Shown: positions 54,024-62,307, numbered from the stretch's first letter. The stretch is DNA of 64,000 bases from Azoarcus sp031556475 (GCA_031556475.1 JAVBSY010000025.1:1-64000), one strand, 5' to 3'. Translations and numbers: made by a program. Notes: a model not told the origin generated them from the letters alone.

Positions 54024-55007
54024 ATGCCGCCGCAAGACATTGCCGCGTCCGATTTGAAGACGATTCTTCATTCCAAACGCGCCAACCTGTATTACCTCGA
54101 ACACTGCCGTGTGCTGGTCAACGGCGGCCGCGTGGAATACGTGACCGACGAAGGCAAGCGGCAACTGTATTGGAACATCCCCATCGCCAACACCACGGCG
54201 ATCCTGCTCGGCACCGGCACCTCGGTTACCCAGGCGGCGATGCGCGAACTGGCGAAAGCCGGCGTGCTGGTTGGCTTTTGCGGCGGAGGCGGCACGCCCT
54301 TGTTTTCCGCCAACGAGATCGATGTCGAAGTCGCGTGGTTCTCGCCGCAGAGCGAATACCGGCCGACCGAATACCTGCAGAAGTGGGTGCGCTTCTGGTT
54401 CGACGATGCACACCGCCTGGAAGCCGCGAAAGACATCCAGCGCACACGCCTCGACTTCCTGCACACGCAATGGCTGGAAAACCGCGCCCTGCGCGACAGC
54501 GGCTTCTCGATCGACCCGACGCAACTCACGCCGGCCATCGAACAAAGCCGCGACAACGTCAACGCCGCGCCGGATGTGATGAGCCTGCTGACCGAGGAAG
54601 CGCGCCTGACCAAAAAACTGTTCAGGCTCGCGGCGCAAGCCACGCAATACGGCGATTTCGTGCGCGGCAGCCGTGGCGAGGCCCACGACCCCGCCAACCG
54701 CTTCCTCGACCACGGCAACTACCTCGCCTACGGCCTCGGCGCCACCGCCGCCTGGGTACTCGGCCTGCCGCACGGGCTGGCTGTGCTACACGGCAAAACG
54801 CGGCGCGGCGGCCTGGTGTTCGACATCGCCGATCTGGTCAAGGACGCCATCGTACTGCCGCAAGCCTTTCTCGCCGCGATGCGCGGCGACGGCGAACAGG
54901 AATTCCGCCAGGCCTGCATCGAAAACCTGACGCGCGCCGAGGCGCTCGACTTCATGATCGACACCGTCAAGCGCATCGCCGAACAGCGCGGAGGCGCCGC
55001 CGCGTGA
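54024..55007 (+). CDS. cas1: Type I-F CRISPR integrase Cas1
   Basis: Metal-dependent integrase (327 aa) that with Cas2 inserts new spacers. I-F type marks are ILHSKRANLYYLEHCRVLVN near the start, the active-site Glu in GSRGEAHDPANRFLDHGNYL, and the conserved His and Asp residues in AVLHGKTRRGGLVFDIADL. It overlaps cas2-3 by GTGA. A 233-bp gap separates it from leuS; its promoter is not obvious. Confidence 0.94.
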   Translation: MPPQDIAASDLKTILHSKRANLYYLEHCRVLVNGGRVEYVTDEGKRQLYWNIPIANTTAILLGTGTSVTQAAMRELAKAGVLVGFCGGGGTPLFSANEIDVEVAWFSPQSEYRPTEYLQKWVRFWFDDAHRLEAAKDIQRTRLDFLHTQWLENRALRDSGFSIDPTQLTPAIEQSRDNVNAAPDVMSLLTEEARLTKKLFRLAAQATQYGDFVRGSRGEAHDPANRFLDHGNYLAYGLGATAAWVLGLPHGLAVLHGKTRRGGLVFDIADLVKDAIVLPQAFLAAMRGDGEQEFRQACIENLTRAEALDFMIDTVKRIAEQRGGAAA

Positions 55008-58000
55008 ACATCCTGCTGATTTCCGAATGCGACAAACGCGCGCTCACCGAGACCCGCCGCATCCTCGACCAGTTCGCCGAACGGCGTGGCGAGCGCACCT
55101 GGCAAACTCCGATCACGGACGCCGGACTCGACACCCTGCGCCGCCTGCTGCGCAAGACCGCGCGCAAGAATACCGCCGTGGCCTGCCACTGGATTCGCGG
55201 CAAGGACTACAGCGAACTGCTGTGGATCGTCGGCGACGCCAGCCGTTTCAACGCGCAAGGCGCGGTGCCGACCAACACCACCGCGCGCAACGTGCTGCGC
55301 ATGCAGGACGAAAACGATTGGCACACCGGCGAGGACATCCGCCTGCTCGCGCAGATGGCCGCGCTGCTACACGATCTCGGCAAGGCTTGCGTGGCGTTTC
55401 AGGCGCGGCTGCGCAAACCGGTGCTGGAAACCAACCTGTATCGCCACGAGTGGGTATCGCTGCGGCTGTTCCTCGCTTTCGTTGGTCAGGGCGACGACGC
55501 TGCCTGGCTCGGCCGACTGGCATCGCCAACCAATGACGACACGCCCTGGCTGACCGAAGGGCGCTTGCTGCGCGATGGGCTGGATGCCGCGCCACCACCG
55601 TTCGCCGGCCTGCCGCCGCTGGCGGCGGCGATTGCGTGGCTGATCGTGACGCACCACCGCCTGCCCACGATTCCAGTGCGCGACATAACGGGGCAGCAGC
55701 AATGGCTTGGCATGCGCTCACGCGAATTCAATCGGATCATGCTGCCCAATCTGCTAGACCAGATCGGCCCCGACTGGAACGAGAGAAAGCAAAACGCCAG
55801 CGCCGATGCCATCGCACCTTACTGGCGCTTTGCCCACGGCCTGCCGGTCAGCGGCTCCAAGTGGCGCACGCAGACTGCCAAGCTCGCCACTCGCCTGCTG
55901 GCCTTGCGGGAAAAACCCGGCAAGGGCGACTGGCTCGACAATCCTTACGTAATGCATCTGGCGCGCCTGAGCCTGATGCTGGCCGACCACCACTACTCGG
56001 CGCTCGGCCTCAAGGCCCCCGAACGCGTGCGCGGCGATAACGCCCCGGCCGGAGGCGAAACGCTGTTTGCCAATACCGGCAAGGACGAAAACGGAACGGC
56101 GCAACTGAAGCAGCCCTTGAGCGAACACCTGCTCGGCGTGGCCCGCGACGCCGGCCGCATCGTGTATGCGCTGCCCGGCTTCGAGCGGCTGCTGCCGCGC
56201 CTGGCCCGCCATCGCGGCCTGCGCAAGCGCAGCGGCTCGGCGCGCTTCGCTTGGCAGGACAAAGCCGCCGACGCCGCCGACGGCTTGCGCACGGGCGCTG
56301 CGGAACACGGCGCCTTCATCGTCAACATGGCCTCGACCGGCTGCGGCAAAACGCTGGCCAACGCGCGCATCATGAACGCGCTGGCCGACCCGCGCCAAGG
56401 CCTGCGCTGTACCTTCGCGCTCGGCCTGCGCACGCTGACGCTGCAAACCGGGCGTGCCTATCGCGGCGACCTGCATATGGGCGAGGACGAACTGGCGATC
56501 CAGACAGGCGGCTCGGCCAGCCGCGCGCTGTTCGAGTATTACCAGCAGCAGGCCGAAGCGAGCGGTTCGGCCTCGATCCAAAGCCTTGTCGAAGAAGATA
56601 GTCATGTCATATACGAAGGCCAGTACGCCGGCCACGGCCTGCTCGACAAGGCGATGAGCGAACCGCGCATCCACAAGCTGCTGGCTGCGCCGCTGCTGGT
56701 CTGCACTATCGACCACCTGATGCCGGCCACCGAGGCGCAGCGCGCCGGCCGCCAGATTGCGCCGATGCTGCGCCTGATGAGCGCCGATCTGGTGCTGGAC
56801 GAACTGGATGACTTCGGCCTCGACGACCTGCCCGCGCTCACGCGGCTCGTGCACTGGGCCGGCCTGCTCGGCACGCGCGTGCTGATATCCTCGGCAACAC
56901 TGCCGCCGGCCCTGGTGGAAGGCATGTACCAAGCCTATCGCGCGGGCAGGCTGCACTACCAACGCAATCGCGGCGCGCAGGGCGGATCGGCGCAACCCGC
57001 GCCGCACATCGCCTGCCTGTGGGTGGATGAATTCACCGCGCACGCCCTGCCCTGCGCCGACGCCGACTCTTTCCGCCAGACTCACGCCGCCTTCGTGGAC
57101 AAGCGCGTAGTGGAACTGGACAAAACGCCCCCACGGCGGCGCGGCGAACTACTGCCGCTGAACATTACCGCCAAGAAAGAAGAAGACATCCGCCACGCCT
57201 TCGCCGCCGAAGTCCGCACGGCCATCGTCCGTGCCCATGCGATACACGCGGAAACCTGCCCGGCTAGCGGCAAACGCGTCAGCTTCGGCCTCGTGCGCAT
57301 GGCCAATATCGAACCGCTGTTCGATGTGGCTCTGGAACTGTTCCGCCTCGGCGCGCCGGAAGATCACCGCATCCATCTGTGCGTCTATCACTCACGCTTT
57401 CCGCTGCTGCTGCGCTCGGCCATCGAACACCGGCTGGATACCGCGTTGAACCGCCGACAGCCGGAAGCGGTATGGGATTTGGCGGAAATTCGCGCGGCCA
57501 TCGATGCGTATCCGGAGCAGCAACACCTGTTCGTGGTGCTCGGCTCGCCCGTTACCGAAGTTGGCAGAGACCATACCTTCACGTGGGCGGTGGTTGAACC
57601 CTCGTCAATGCGCTCATTGATCCAGCTTTCCGGACGAGTACAACGTCATAGATTAATACCCATAACATCGCCAAACGTTTTCATCTTTGATACCAATTTG
57701 CGCCATTTCGCACAGGCCACAGGTCAGGACAATCTGCCGCTTGCGGCCTTTCGGCGGCCAGGCTTCGAGTCGGACGCCAAACGCGCCGACCATCCGTTCC
57801 GCCTCGTCACGCACCGCCTCGGCAAGCTGCTGCGCGAAGACGAATACCGCGTCATCACCGCCCGCCCACGCGTCGCACCGCGTCCACAAGCCGAATGGAA
57901 GCCCAAGCACAGTCTGGTAGACCTGGAGCACGCGCGCTTGCTCGACACCATGGCGCCCGAAGATTCCGGCAATACTCGACACAACCCTACCGAATTGAAC

Positions 58001-58453
58001 GCCACCTGTGCCTGGGAACACCCGCGCGCCGCGCTGACCTGGGCGCTACCGCAACAACAGCCCTTCCGCGACGACAACGCGGTACGGGAAACTGATCTGG
58101 TCTTTCTGCCAGACGAAGACGAAGAAAAACTGATCCTGCACCGCATCGACACGCCGAAGCGCAGCGGAAAACCCGATCTGTACGTGAAGGACGACGCCCG
58201 GCTCGAACGCATCGACCTCGACTGCCAGATCGGCCCACGCATCACGCGCTGGGGGCGTGACGATCTGATGCAGCTATTAGCCGTACAGGCCGAAGCACAA
58301 GAATTACGCTTGCAGGACAGCGCCAAACGCTTCGCCACCGTCAGCGTGCTGGATAACGAGCAAGGCTGGCGGTTTCACGAGGCGCTGGGATTTGGAAAGA
58401 AAAAAATAGCCGGGCATTTCTGCCCGGCAAAGCTGCCTTTCGGCAGTCAATGA
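55004..58453 (+). CDS. cas3: Cas2-3 fusion helicase-nuclease, type I-F
   Basis: Fusion protein (1149 aa) specific to I-F: a Cas2 domain (about 1-95, VNILLISECDKRALTETRRI) that joins Cas1 for spacer capture, an HD nuclease (LLHDLGKACVAFQ at 121-133; THHRLP) and a superfamily 2 helicase (Walker A ASTGCGKT at 443-450, DELD near 599, QLSGRVQRHR near 875). It degrades DNA marked by the Csy complex. GTG start coupled to cas1. The last 18 codons double as the 3' part and terminator of a crRNA-like RNA on the other strand. Confidence 0.94.
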   Translation: MNILLISECDKRALTETRRILDQFAERRGERTWQTPITDAGLDTLRRLLRKTARKNTAVACHWIRGKDYSELLWIVGDASRFNAQGAVPTNTTARNVLRMQDENDWHTGEDIRLLAQMAALLHDLGKACVAFQARLRKPVLETNLYRHEWVSLRLFLAFVGQGDDAAWLGRLASPTNDDTPWLTEGRLLRDGLDAAPPPFAGLPPLAAAIAWLIVTHHRLPTIPVRDITGQQQWLGMRSREFNRIMLPNLLDQIGPDWNERKQNASADAIAPYWRFAHGLPVSGSKWRTQTAKLATRLLALREKPGKGDWLDNPYVMHLARLSLMLADHHYSALGLKAPERVRGDNAPAGGETLFANTGKDENGTAQLKQPLSEHLLGVARDAGRIVYALPGFERLLPRLARHRGLRKRSGSARFAWQDKAADAADGLRTGAAEHGAFIVNMASTGCGKTLANARIMNALADPRQGLRCTFALGLRTLTLQTGRAYRGDLHMGEDELAIQTGGSASRALFEYYQQQAEASGSASIQSLVEEDSHVIYEGQYAGHGLLDKAMSEPRIHKLLAAPLLVCTIDHLMPATEAQRAGRQIAPMLRLMSADLVLDELDDFGLDDLPALTRLVHWAGLLGTRVLISSATLPPALVEGMYQAYRAGRLHYQRNRGAQGGSAQPAPHIACLWVDEFTAHALPCADADSFRQTHAAFVDKRVVELDKTPPRRRGELLPLNITAKKEEDIRHAFAAEVRTAIVRAHAIHAETCPASGKRVSFGLVRMANIEPLFDVALELFRLGAPEDHRIHLCVYHSRFPLLLRSAIEHRLDTALNRRQPEAVWDLAEIRAAIDAYPEQQHLFVVLGSPVTEVGRDHTFTWAVVEPSSMRSLIQLSGRVQRHRLIPITSPNVFIFDTNLRHFAQATGQDNLPLAAFRRPGFESDAKRADHPFRLVTHRLGKLLREDEYRVITARPRVAPRPQAEWKPKHSLVDLEHARLLDTMAPEDSGNTRHNPTELNATCAWEHPRAALTWALPQQQPFRDDNAVRETDLVFLPDEDEEKLILHRIDTPKRSGKPDLYVKDDARLERIDLDCQIGPRITRWGRDDLMQLLAVQAEAQELRLQDSAKRFATVSVLDNEQGWRFHEALGFGKKKIAGHFCPAKLPFGSQ
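58400..58428 (-). terminator. Intrinsic terminator for the minus-strand crRNA-like RNA
   Basis: On the minus strand GCCGGGCA, loop GAAA, TGCCCGGC is followed by TATTTTTTT: an 8-bp GC stem and a U-run, a textbook terminator. It lies inside the 3' end of cas3 but points against it, so it serves the small RNA and not cas3. Confidence 0.88.
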
Positions 58454-58471
58454 ATACAGCAAATACAGCGT

Positions 58472-58499
58472 TTTCTGAGCTGCCTATTCGGCAGTGAAG
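58472..58499 (-). repeat. Solitary inverted CRISPR repeat (27 of 28 identical)
   Basis: Reverse complement of the array repeat with a single change in the hairpin loop (GTATA to GAATA). Orientation is opposite to the array located 4.5 kb away. Identity of the processing stem and of the 5' handle shows selection or recent origin. Confidence 0.93.
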
Positions 58500-58530
58500 G
58501 GCTGCTGGGTGAATTGGGTCATTCTTAAAA

Positions 58531-58552
58531 ATATACAGCAGATATAGCGTGG
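58531..58552 (-). promoter_or_regulatory. Putative target site of the crRNA-like RNA with CC PAM
   Basis: Minus strand ACGCTATATCTGCTGTATAT (58550-58531), directly preceded by CC (58552-58551), the type I-F PAM. It matches the solitary spacer except at positions 6, 10, 19 and 20; position 6 is one of the flipped-out bases of type I guides. The site abuts the -35 element of the csy promoter. Confidence 0.72.
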
Positions 58553-58553
58553 T

Positions 58554-58582
58554 TTGATTTTCAATTTACCCTAGTTTAAGAT
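58554..58582 (+). promoter_or_regulatory. Putative sigma-70 promoter of the csy operon
   Basis: TTGATT, 17 bp, TAAGAT: four of six consensus bases in each box and ideal spacing. The start would be near 58589, giving a leader of about 225 nt before csy1. Confidence 0.55.
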
Positions 58583-58585
58583 AAG

Positions 58586-58615
58586 GCCCAAGCGTCGCAC
58601 CACCGACGCTTGGGC
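58586..58615 (+). other. Strong hairpin at the 5' end of the csy leader
   Basis: A perfect 12-bp stem (GCCCAAGCGTCG with CGACGCTTGGGC, 6-nt loop). It starts at the predicted transcription start and has no U-run. It may protect the RNA 5' end or belong to a structured leader. Confidence 0.65.
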
Positions 58616-58682
58616 TTGGGCAACTTGCCGGTCAGAGTCCGGCGCCTACGCACGACAGTTGGCGTGCAAGGAGGGTAAAGAG

Positions 58683-58718
58683 GTGTCTAGCAAGCACCAC
58701 AAGTCACTTGCGCTTTGA
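58683..58718 (+). CDS. Tiny ORF with perfect Shine-Dalgarno in the csy1 leader
   Basis: GTG start, peptide MSSKHHKSLAL, stop TGA. AAGGAGG lies eight bases upstream, the best ribosome site in the whole cas region and far better than that of csy1. Several codons (TCT, TCA, CTT twice) look unusual for this GC-rich DNA. It could be a leader peptide or a toxin-like decoy ORF of the CreT kind. It could be chance, but the signal quality argues against that. Confidence 0.4.
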   Translation: MSSKHHKSLAL

Positions 58719-58768
58719 GGGCTACGCCCTCAATAACCACATCCCCACGGCAAAGCTGCTGTGGGGAT
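58716..58768 (+). other. Two successive hairpins before csy1
   Basis: TGAGGGC-TAC-GCCCTCA (58716-58732) begins on the stop codon of the tiny ORF. ATCCCCAC and GTGGGGAT (58741-58768) enclose a 12-nt loop. Together with the first hairpin they make the csy1 leader strongly structured. Confidence 0.6.
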
Positions 58769-58813
58769 TCTACAGACGCAACTTCCTCTAGTCGATTCCA
58801 TGGAGTGCCCCAA

Positions 58814-60190
58814 ATGCACGAAAGGAATAAAGAGCGAACGCCACGTTCTGCAGCGTTCCATACCGCTATTTCCAATTTCATCACAGAGCGCCGCGAAGCC
58901 AAGCTGAAAGGCGCCAGCGAAGAAACCGCCGAAGCCACTTCCGCCAAATACGACTACACCGCCTGGCTGGCGGACGCCGCACGGCGGGTTGGGCAGATTC
59001 AAGCGGTGACGCACGTACTAAAAGCCACGCACCCCGATGCGCGCGGCAACAGTCTGCACGCAGTACCTTCTACGTTGCGACCGCACGCCGACATCGGCAC
59101 GCATAGTGTTGGAGAGAATTACGCTGACGATATTGTCGGCAATGCCGCCGCACTGGATGTATATAAATTCCTGAAAATCGAAGTCGAGGGTCGCCGCCTG
59201 CTGGACTGGCTGCTGGCCGACGATGCCGATCTGCTCGCTGCCCTGAACGACGATGCGCCCACCGCGTGTGAATGGGCCACCGCGTTCAAGGGGCTGATCC
59301 GGCCGGCAAGCACGTATGCGTCGCACGAGAAAGCCAAGCAAGTCTACTGGTGCATCGGCGGCGACCCAACCGACGACGCCAGCTTCCATCTGCTGCAACC
59401 GCTGTTTTCGAGCACGTTGGCGCAGGTCGTGCATACCAACATCAACGACGCGCGTTTCGGCGAGGCCAATACACAAGCGCGACACGCCAAGCGCGACAAG
59501 CTGGCATACGACGGTGTGTATTGTGACTACCGTGGTCTGGTCGCACGCAAGCTCGGCGGCACAAAACCTCAAAACATTTCGCAGCTCAACAGCGAACGCG
59601 GTGGGGTGAACTACCTGCTGGCCTCGTTGCCGCCGAAGTGGGACCAGGACCAGCCGAAGCAGTTTCTCGGTATCAAATCGGCCTTGGATCGCTTCCCGCA
59701 TTACGACGGTGTGCGCTCACTGATCCGGGCGCTTTGCGATTTCCTCGCCGACAACCCCAAGCCGATCATGGAAACACGCATCGAACGTGAGCGTATTGAG
59801 CGGACGCTGGGTACCGCACTGGCGGCGTTCGGGTTGGAAACGCAGCAACGGTTCCCACCCGGCTGGACGCGCAACGAGGATTGCAAGCTGCCGGATTACG
59901 AAAAACTCTGGCTCGATCCAGAGCGTGCCAACCTGCCGCCACGTGAGGACCATAGTGACGAGGACAAAGCCTTTGCGCACGATTTCGGATGGAAAGATTG
60001 GCCGGATCAGGTGGCCACACACTTCGGTCATTGGCTCAACGCCATCCTGCGGGAGCGCAGCCTGTCAGTAGGCGACACTGAACTCGCACATTGGACCAAG
60101 CAAGCCATTGTCGAAGTCACCGATTGGCCAGCGCCAATGCGGCGGCGCGTTTTCGTGTCGTCCCAACGTGAGGAGTCGACACATGGCTGA
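58814..60190 (+). CDS. csy1: Type I-F Csy1 (Cas8f)
   Basis: Large subunit (458 aa) of the I-F surveillance complex; with Csy2 it holds the crRNA 5' handle and reads the CC PAM. I-F type segments include FITERREAKLKGASEETAEA, HADIGTHSVGENYADDIVGN and a long middle part PPKWDQDQPKQFLGIKSALD. The ATG with GGAG eight bases upstream (MHERNKERTPRS) was preferred to an earlier in-frame start in the structured leader. It overlaps csy2. Confidence 0.93.
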   Translation: MHERNKERTPRSAAFHTAISNFITERREAKLKGASEETAEATSAKYDYTAWLADAARRVGQIQAVTHVLKATHPDARGNSLHAVPSTLRPHADIGTHSVGENYADDIVGNAAALDVYKFLKIEVEGRRLLDWLLADDADLLAALNDDAPTACEWATAFKGLIRPASTYASHEKAKQVYWCIGGDPTDDASFHLLQPLFSSTLAQVVHTNINDARFGEANTQARHAKRDKLAYDGVYCDYRGLVARKLGGTKPQNISQLNSERGGVNYLLASLPPKWDQDQPKQFLGIKSALDRFPHYDGVRSLIRALCDFLADNPKPIMETRIERERIERTLGTALAAFGLETQQRFPPGWTRNEDCKLPDYEKLWLDPERANLPPREDHSDEDKAFAHDFGWKDWPDQVATHFGHWLNAILRERSLSVGDTELAHWTKQAIVEVTDWPAPMRRRVFVSSQREESTHG

Positions 60191-61193
60191 ATGTCCGCAC
60201 TTCGACCACCTGCTGGTGATTCCGCGCCTGCGGGTGCAGAACGCCAACGCAATCTCCAGCCCACTCACGCACGGTTTCCCGTCGATCACCGCCTTTCTCG
60301 GCCTTATGTGGGCATTGCAGCGCAAGACAGCAGCAGCCGGCCTGGATTTGCAGTTCAACGCTGTCGGCGTGGTCTGCCATGCGCACCAGGAACAGATCAC
60401 CGAGGGCGGCTTCGTCAATGCCTTTTGCCTGACCCGCAATCCGATTGAAAAAGACGGCGGCACCGCCGCCATCGTCGAGGAAGGGCGTATTCACCTCGAT
60501 ATCAGTCTGGTATTCGCGCTGCAAAGCGACACGCTATCGGCCAAAGCATTGGATGCCACCGTTGCCGACGACATTGCCGCGCAAGTATGCGAACTCGTCA
60601 GCCAGATGCGCGTTGCCGGTGGCACGGTGATTCCATCCACCGCATCGCAGGCACGGCAGCAAGCCTACATCGTCGCCATGACCGGCACCGAGCAGGATCG
60701 GGAAGCGCTTTTCCACCGCGCCAAACTGCGCCTGCTGCCCGGTTCCACCCTGGTCGGCCGCGATGATCTGCTCGAACAGCGCCATCAGGCGCTGCTCGCG
60801 GACGATCCGCAGGCCACGCGGCTCGATGCCTGGCTATCGCTGTCGCGCATCAATTGGCATTACGAAAATCCGGCCGAGGACGGCGGCACACGCAAAGGCG
60901 GTTGGGGGCACGACCGCAAAGGTCTGGGCTGGGTTGTGCCCATCCCGGTCGGCTATGCCACGTTGAGTGGACCGCACGAGTCGGGCAGCGTCGCCAACGC
61001 ACGCGATGGCAATACGCCGTTCTGCTTCGTTGAAAGCCTGTATTCGATGGGACAGTGGCTCAGCCCGCACCGCCTGCAATCGCCGCAACAACTGCTCTGG
61101 TACGCCGACAACGAACCGGAGCAAGGTCTGTACCGCTGCCGCAACGACTACCGGACATCGCCGTTGAATGACGACGACTACGACTTCGATTGA
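60183..61193 (+). CDS. csy2: Type I-F Csy2 (Cas5f)
   Basis: Tail subunit (336 aa) that pairs with Csy1 and caps the crRNA 5' end. The start MAECPHFDHLLVIPRLRVQN and the segment NAISSPLTHGFPSITAFLGLMWAL are diagnostic for the Csy2 RAMP fold. It overlaps csy1 by eight bases. Two further in-frame TGA codons follow the stop at 15-bp intervals because of a small tandem repeat. Confidence 0.93.
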   Translation: MAECPHFDHLLVIPRLRVQNANAISSPLTHGFPSITAFLGLMWALQRKTAAAGLDLQFNAVGVVCHAHQEQITEGGFVNAFCLTRNPIEKDGGTAAIVEEGRIHLDISLVFALQSDTLSAKALDATVADDIAAQVCELVSQMRVAGGTVIPSTASQARQQAYIVAMTGTEQDREALFHRAKLRLLPGSTLVGRDDLLEQRHQALLADDPQATRLDAWLSLSRINWHYENPAEDGGTRKGGWGHDRKGLGWVVPIPVGYATLSGPHESGSVANARDGNTPFCFVESLYSMGQWLSPHRLQSPQQLLWYADNEPEQGLYRCRNDYRTSPLNDDDYDFD

Positions 61194-61235
61194 CCTTTGA
61201 TGCATTGACCTTCGATTCACTGACCTTTGATCCAA
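61191..61235 (+). repeat. Three 15-bp repeats at the csy2-csy3 junction
   Basis: TGACCTTTGATGCAT, TGACCTTCGATTCAC and TGACCTTTGATCCAA follow one another. The first TGA is the csy2 stop, and the 15-bp period puts two more stops in the same frame. It looks like slippage duplication of the csy2 end. Confidence 0.8.
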
Positions 61236-61254
61236 ATTCTCAGGGAGTAAAACC

Positions 61255-62304
61255 ATGGCCAACGACACCATCAAGACCGCTTCCGTCCTCGCTTTCGAAC
61301 GCAAACTCGACCCTTCCGACGCACTGTTCTTCGCCGGCGATTGGAACCAGCGCAATGAGACCTGTGCGTGGCAGCCGGTGACGGTTCGCGAGAAATCCGT
61401 GCGTGGCACCATTTCCAACCGCTTTAAAACCAATAAAAAAGACGAAGCGCCCGACCCGGCCAAACTCGACGCCGCAATCGAAAACCCGAATCTGCAAACC
61501 GTCGATGTCGCTACACTGCCGCACGATGCCGATACGCTGAAAGTGCACTTCACCCTGCGTGTGCTGGCCGGCACCGGCACGCCTTCGGCCTGCAACGATG
61601 CCGAATACCGCAAGCGCCTGGAAGAAACCATTCTTGGCTATGTGCAGGAAAACGGCTTTGGCGAACTGGCCCGCCGCTACGCCTGCAACCTCGCCAATGG
61701 CCGTTTTCTGTGGCGCAACCGCATCGGCGCGGAACAGGTGGAAGTGACCATCGAGCAACTGACCGGCGGCAAGGCCACGCAACGCTGGACCTTCGATGCC
61801 CTGTCGCTTTCCCTGCGCAGCTTCGAGCCGCAAGTGAACGGCGCAACGCAAAAAGCACTGGGCGAACTATCCACGCTAATCGCCAATGGCCTGTACGGCG
61901 AGCAGCACGTCCTGCTCGGAGTGACCGCCTATGTCCGCCTAGGTCGCGGGCAAGAGGTGTTTCCTTCGCAGGAATTGATCCTCGACCGTGGGCGCGGCGA
62001 CAAGAGCAAAACGCTGTACGCAGTGAGTGACATCGCCGGCATTCACTCGCAAAAACTCGGCAATGCCATCCGCAGTATCGACACCTGGTACCCCGGCACC
62101 AGCGAACTCGGCCCCATCGCCGTGGAGCCCTACGGCTCGGTGACCACCCAAGGCAAAGCTTACCGCCAGCCCAAGGAAAAAGCCGATTTCTACACCCTGC
62201 TCGACAACTGGATCGTCAAGGGCAAGGCGCCGGAAGCGCTCGGCGACCAACACTATGTGGTGGCGGTGCTGATCCGCGGTGGCGTGTTCGGCGAGGCAGG
62301 TTGA
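61255..62304 (+). CDS. csy3: Type I-F Csy3 (Cas7f) backbone protein
   Basis: Backbone subunit (349 aa), normally six copies per complex, each holding six bases of spacer RNA. Start MANDTIKTASVLAFERKLDP; typical RGTISNRFK, HFTLRVLAGTGTPSACND, GRFLWRNRIGAEQVEV and KTLYAVSDIAGIHSQKLGNA. AGGGAG precedes the ATG. Confidence 0.95.
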   Translation: MANDTIKTASVLAFERKLDPSDALFFAGDWNQRNETCAWQPVTVREKSVRGTISNRFKTNKKDEAPDPAKLDAAIENPNLQTVDVATLPHDADTLKVHFTLRVLAGTGTPSACNDAEYRKRLEETILGYVQENGFGELARRYACNLANGRFLWRNRIGAEQVEVTIEQLTGGKATQRWTFDALSLSLRSFEPQVNGATQKALGELSTLIANGLYGEQHVLLGVTAYVRLGRGQEVFPSQELILDRGRGDKSKTLYAVSDIAGIHSQKLGNAIRSIDTWYPGTSELGPIAVEPYGSVTTQGKAYRQPKEKADFYTLLDNWIVKGKAPEALGDQHYVVAVLIRGGVFGEAG

Positions 62305-62307
62305 GCC

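Larger units (their letters stand above)
58400..58499 (-). ncRNA. Stand-alone crRNA-like RNA (CreR/CreA-like) between cas3 and csy1
   Basis: Reading the minus strand: a 28-nt repeat (58499-58472) that differs from the array repeat at one loop base and keeps the Csy4 stem CTGCC/GGCAG and the 8-nt handle CTCAGAAA; a spacer ACGCTGTATTTGCTGTATTC (58471-58452); a degenerate repeat with the same stem closed by a GAAA loop (58446-58433); and the terminator. Csy4 should process it to a short crRNA. The spacer matches 16 of 20 positions of a PAM-flanked site in front of the csy1 promoter. The likely job is to lead the Csy complex to repress csy genes. No convincing promoter for this RNA was found; it must start between 58500 and about 58590. 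Confidence 0.75.

Noticed and set aside
58400..58499. Solitary repeat read as the remnant of a second ordinary CRISPR array
   Set aside because: Possible, but a dead array would not be expected to keep the Csy4 stem and handle intact, end in a strong terminator, and have a spacer with a PAM-flanked partial match in the cas promoter.
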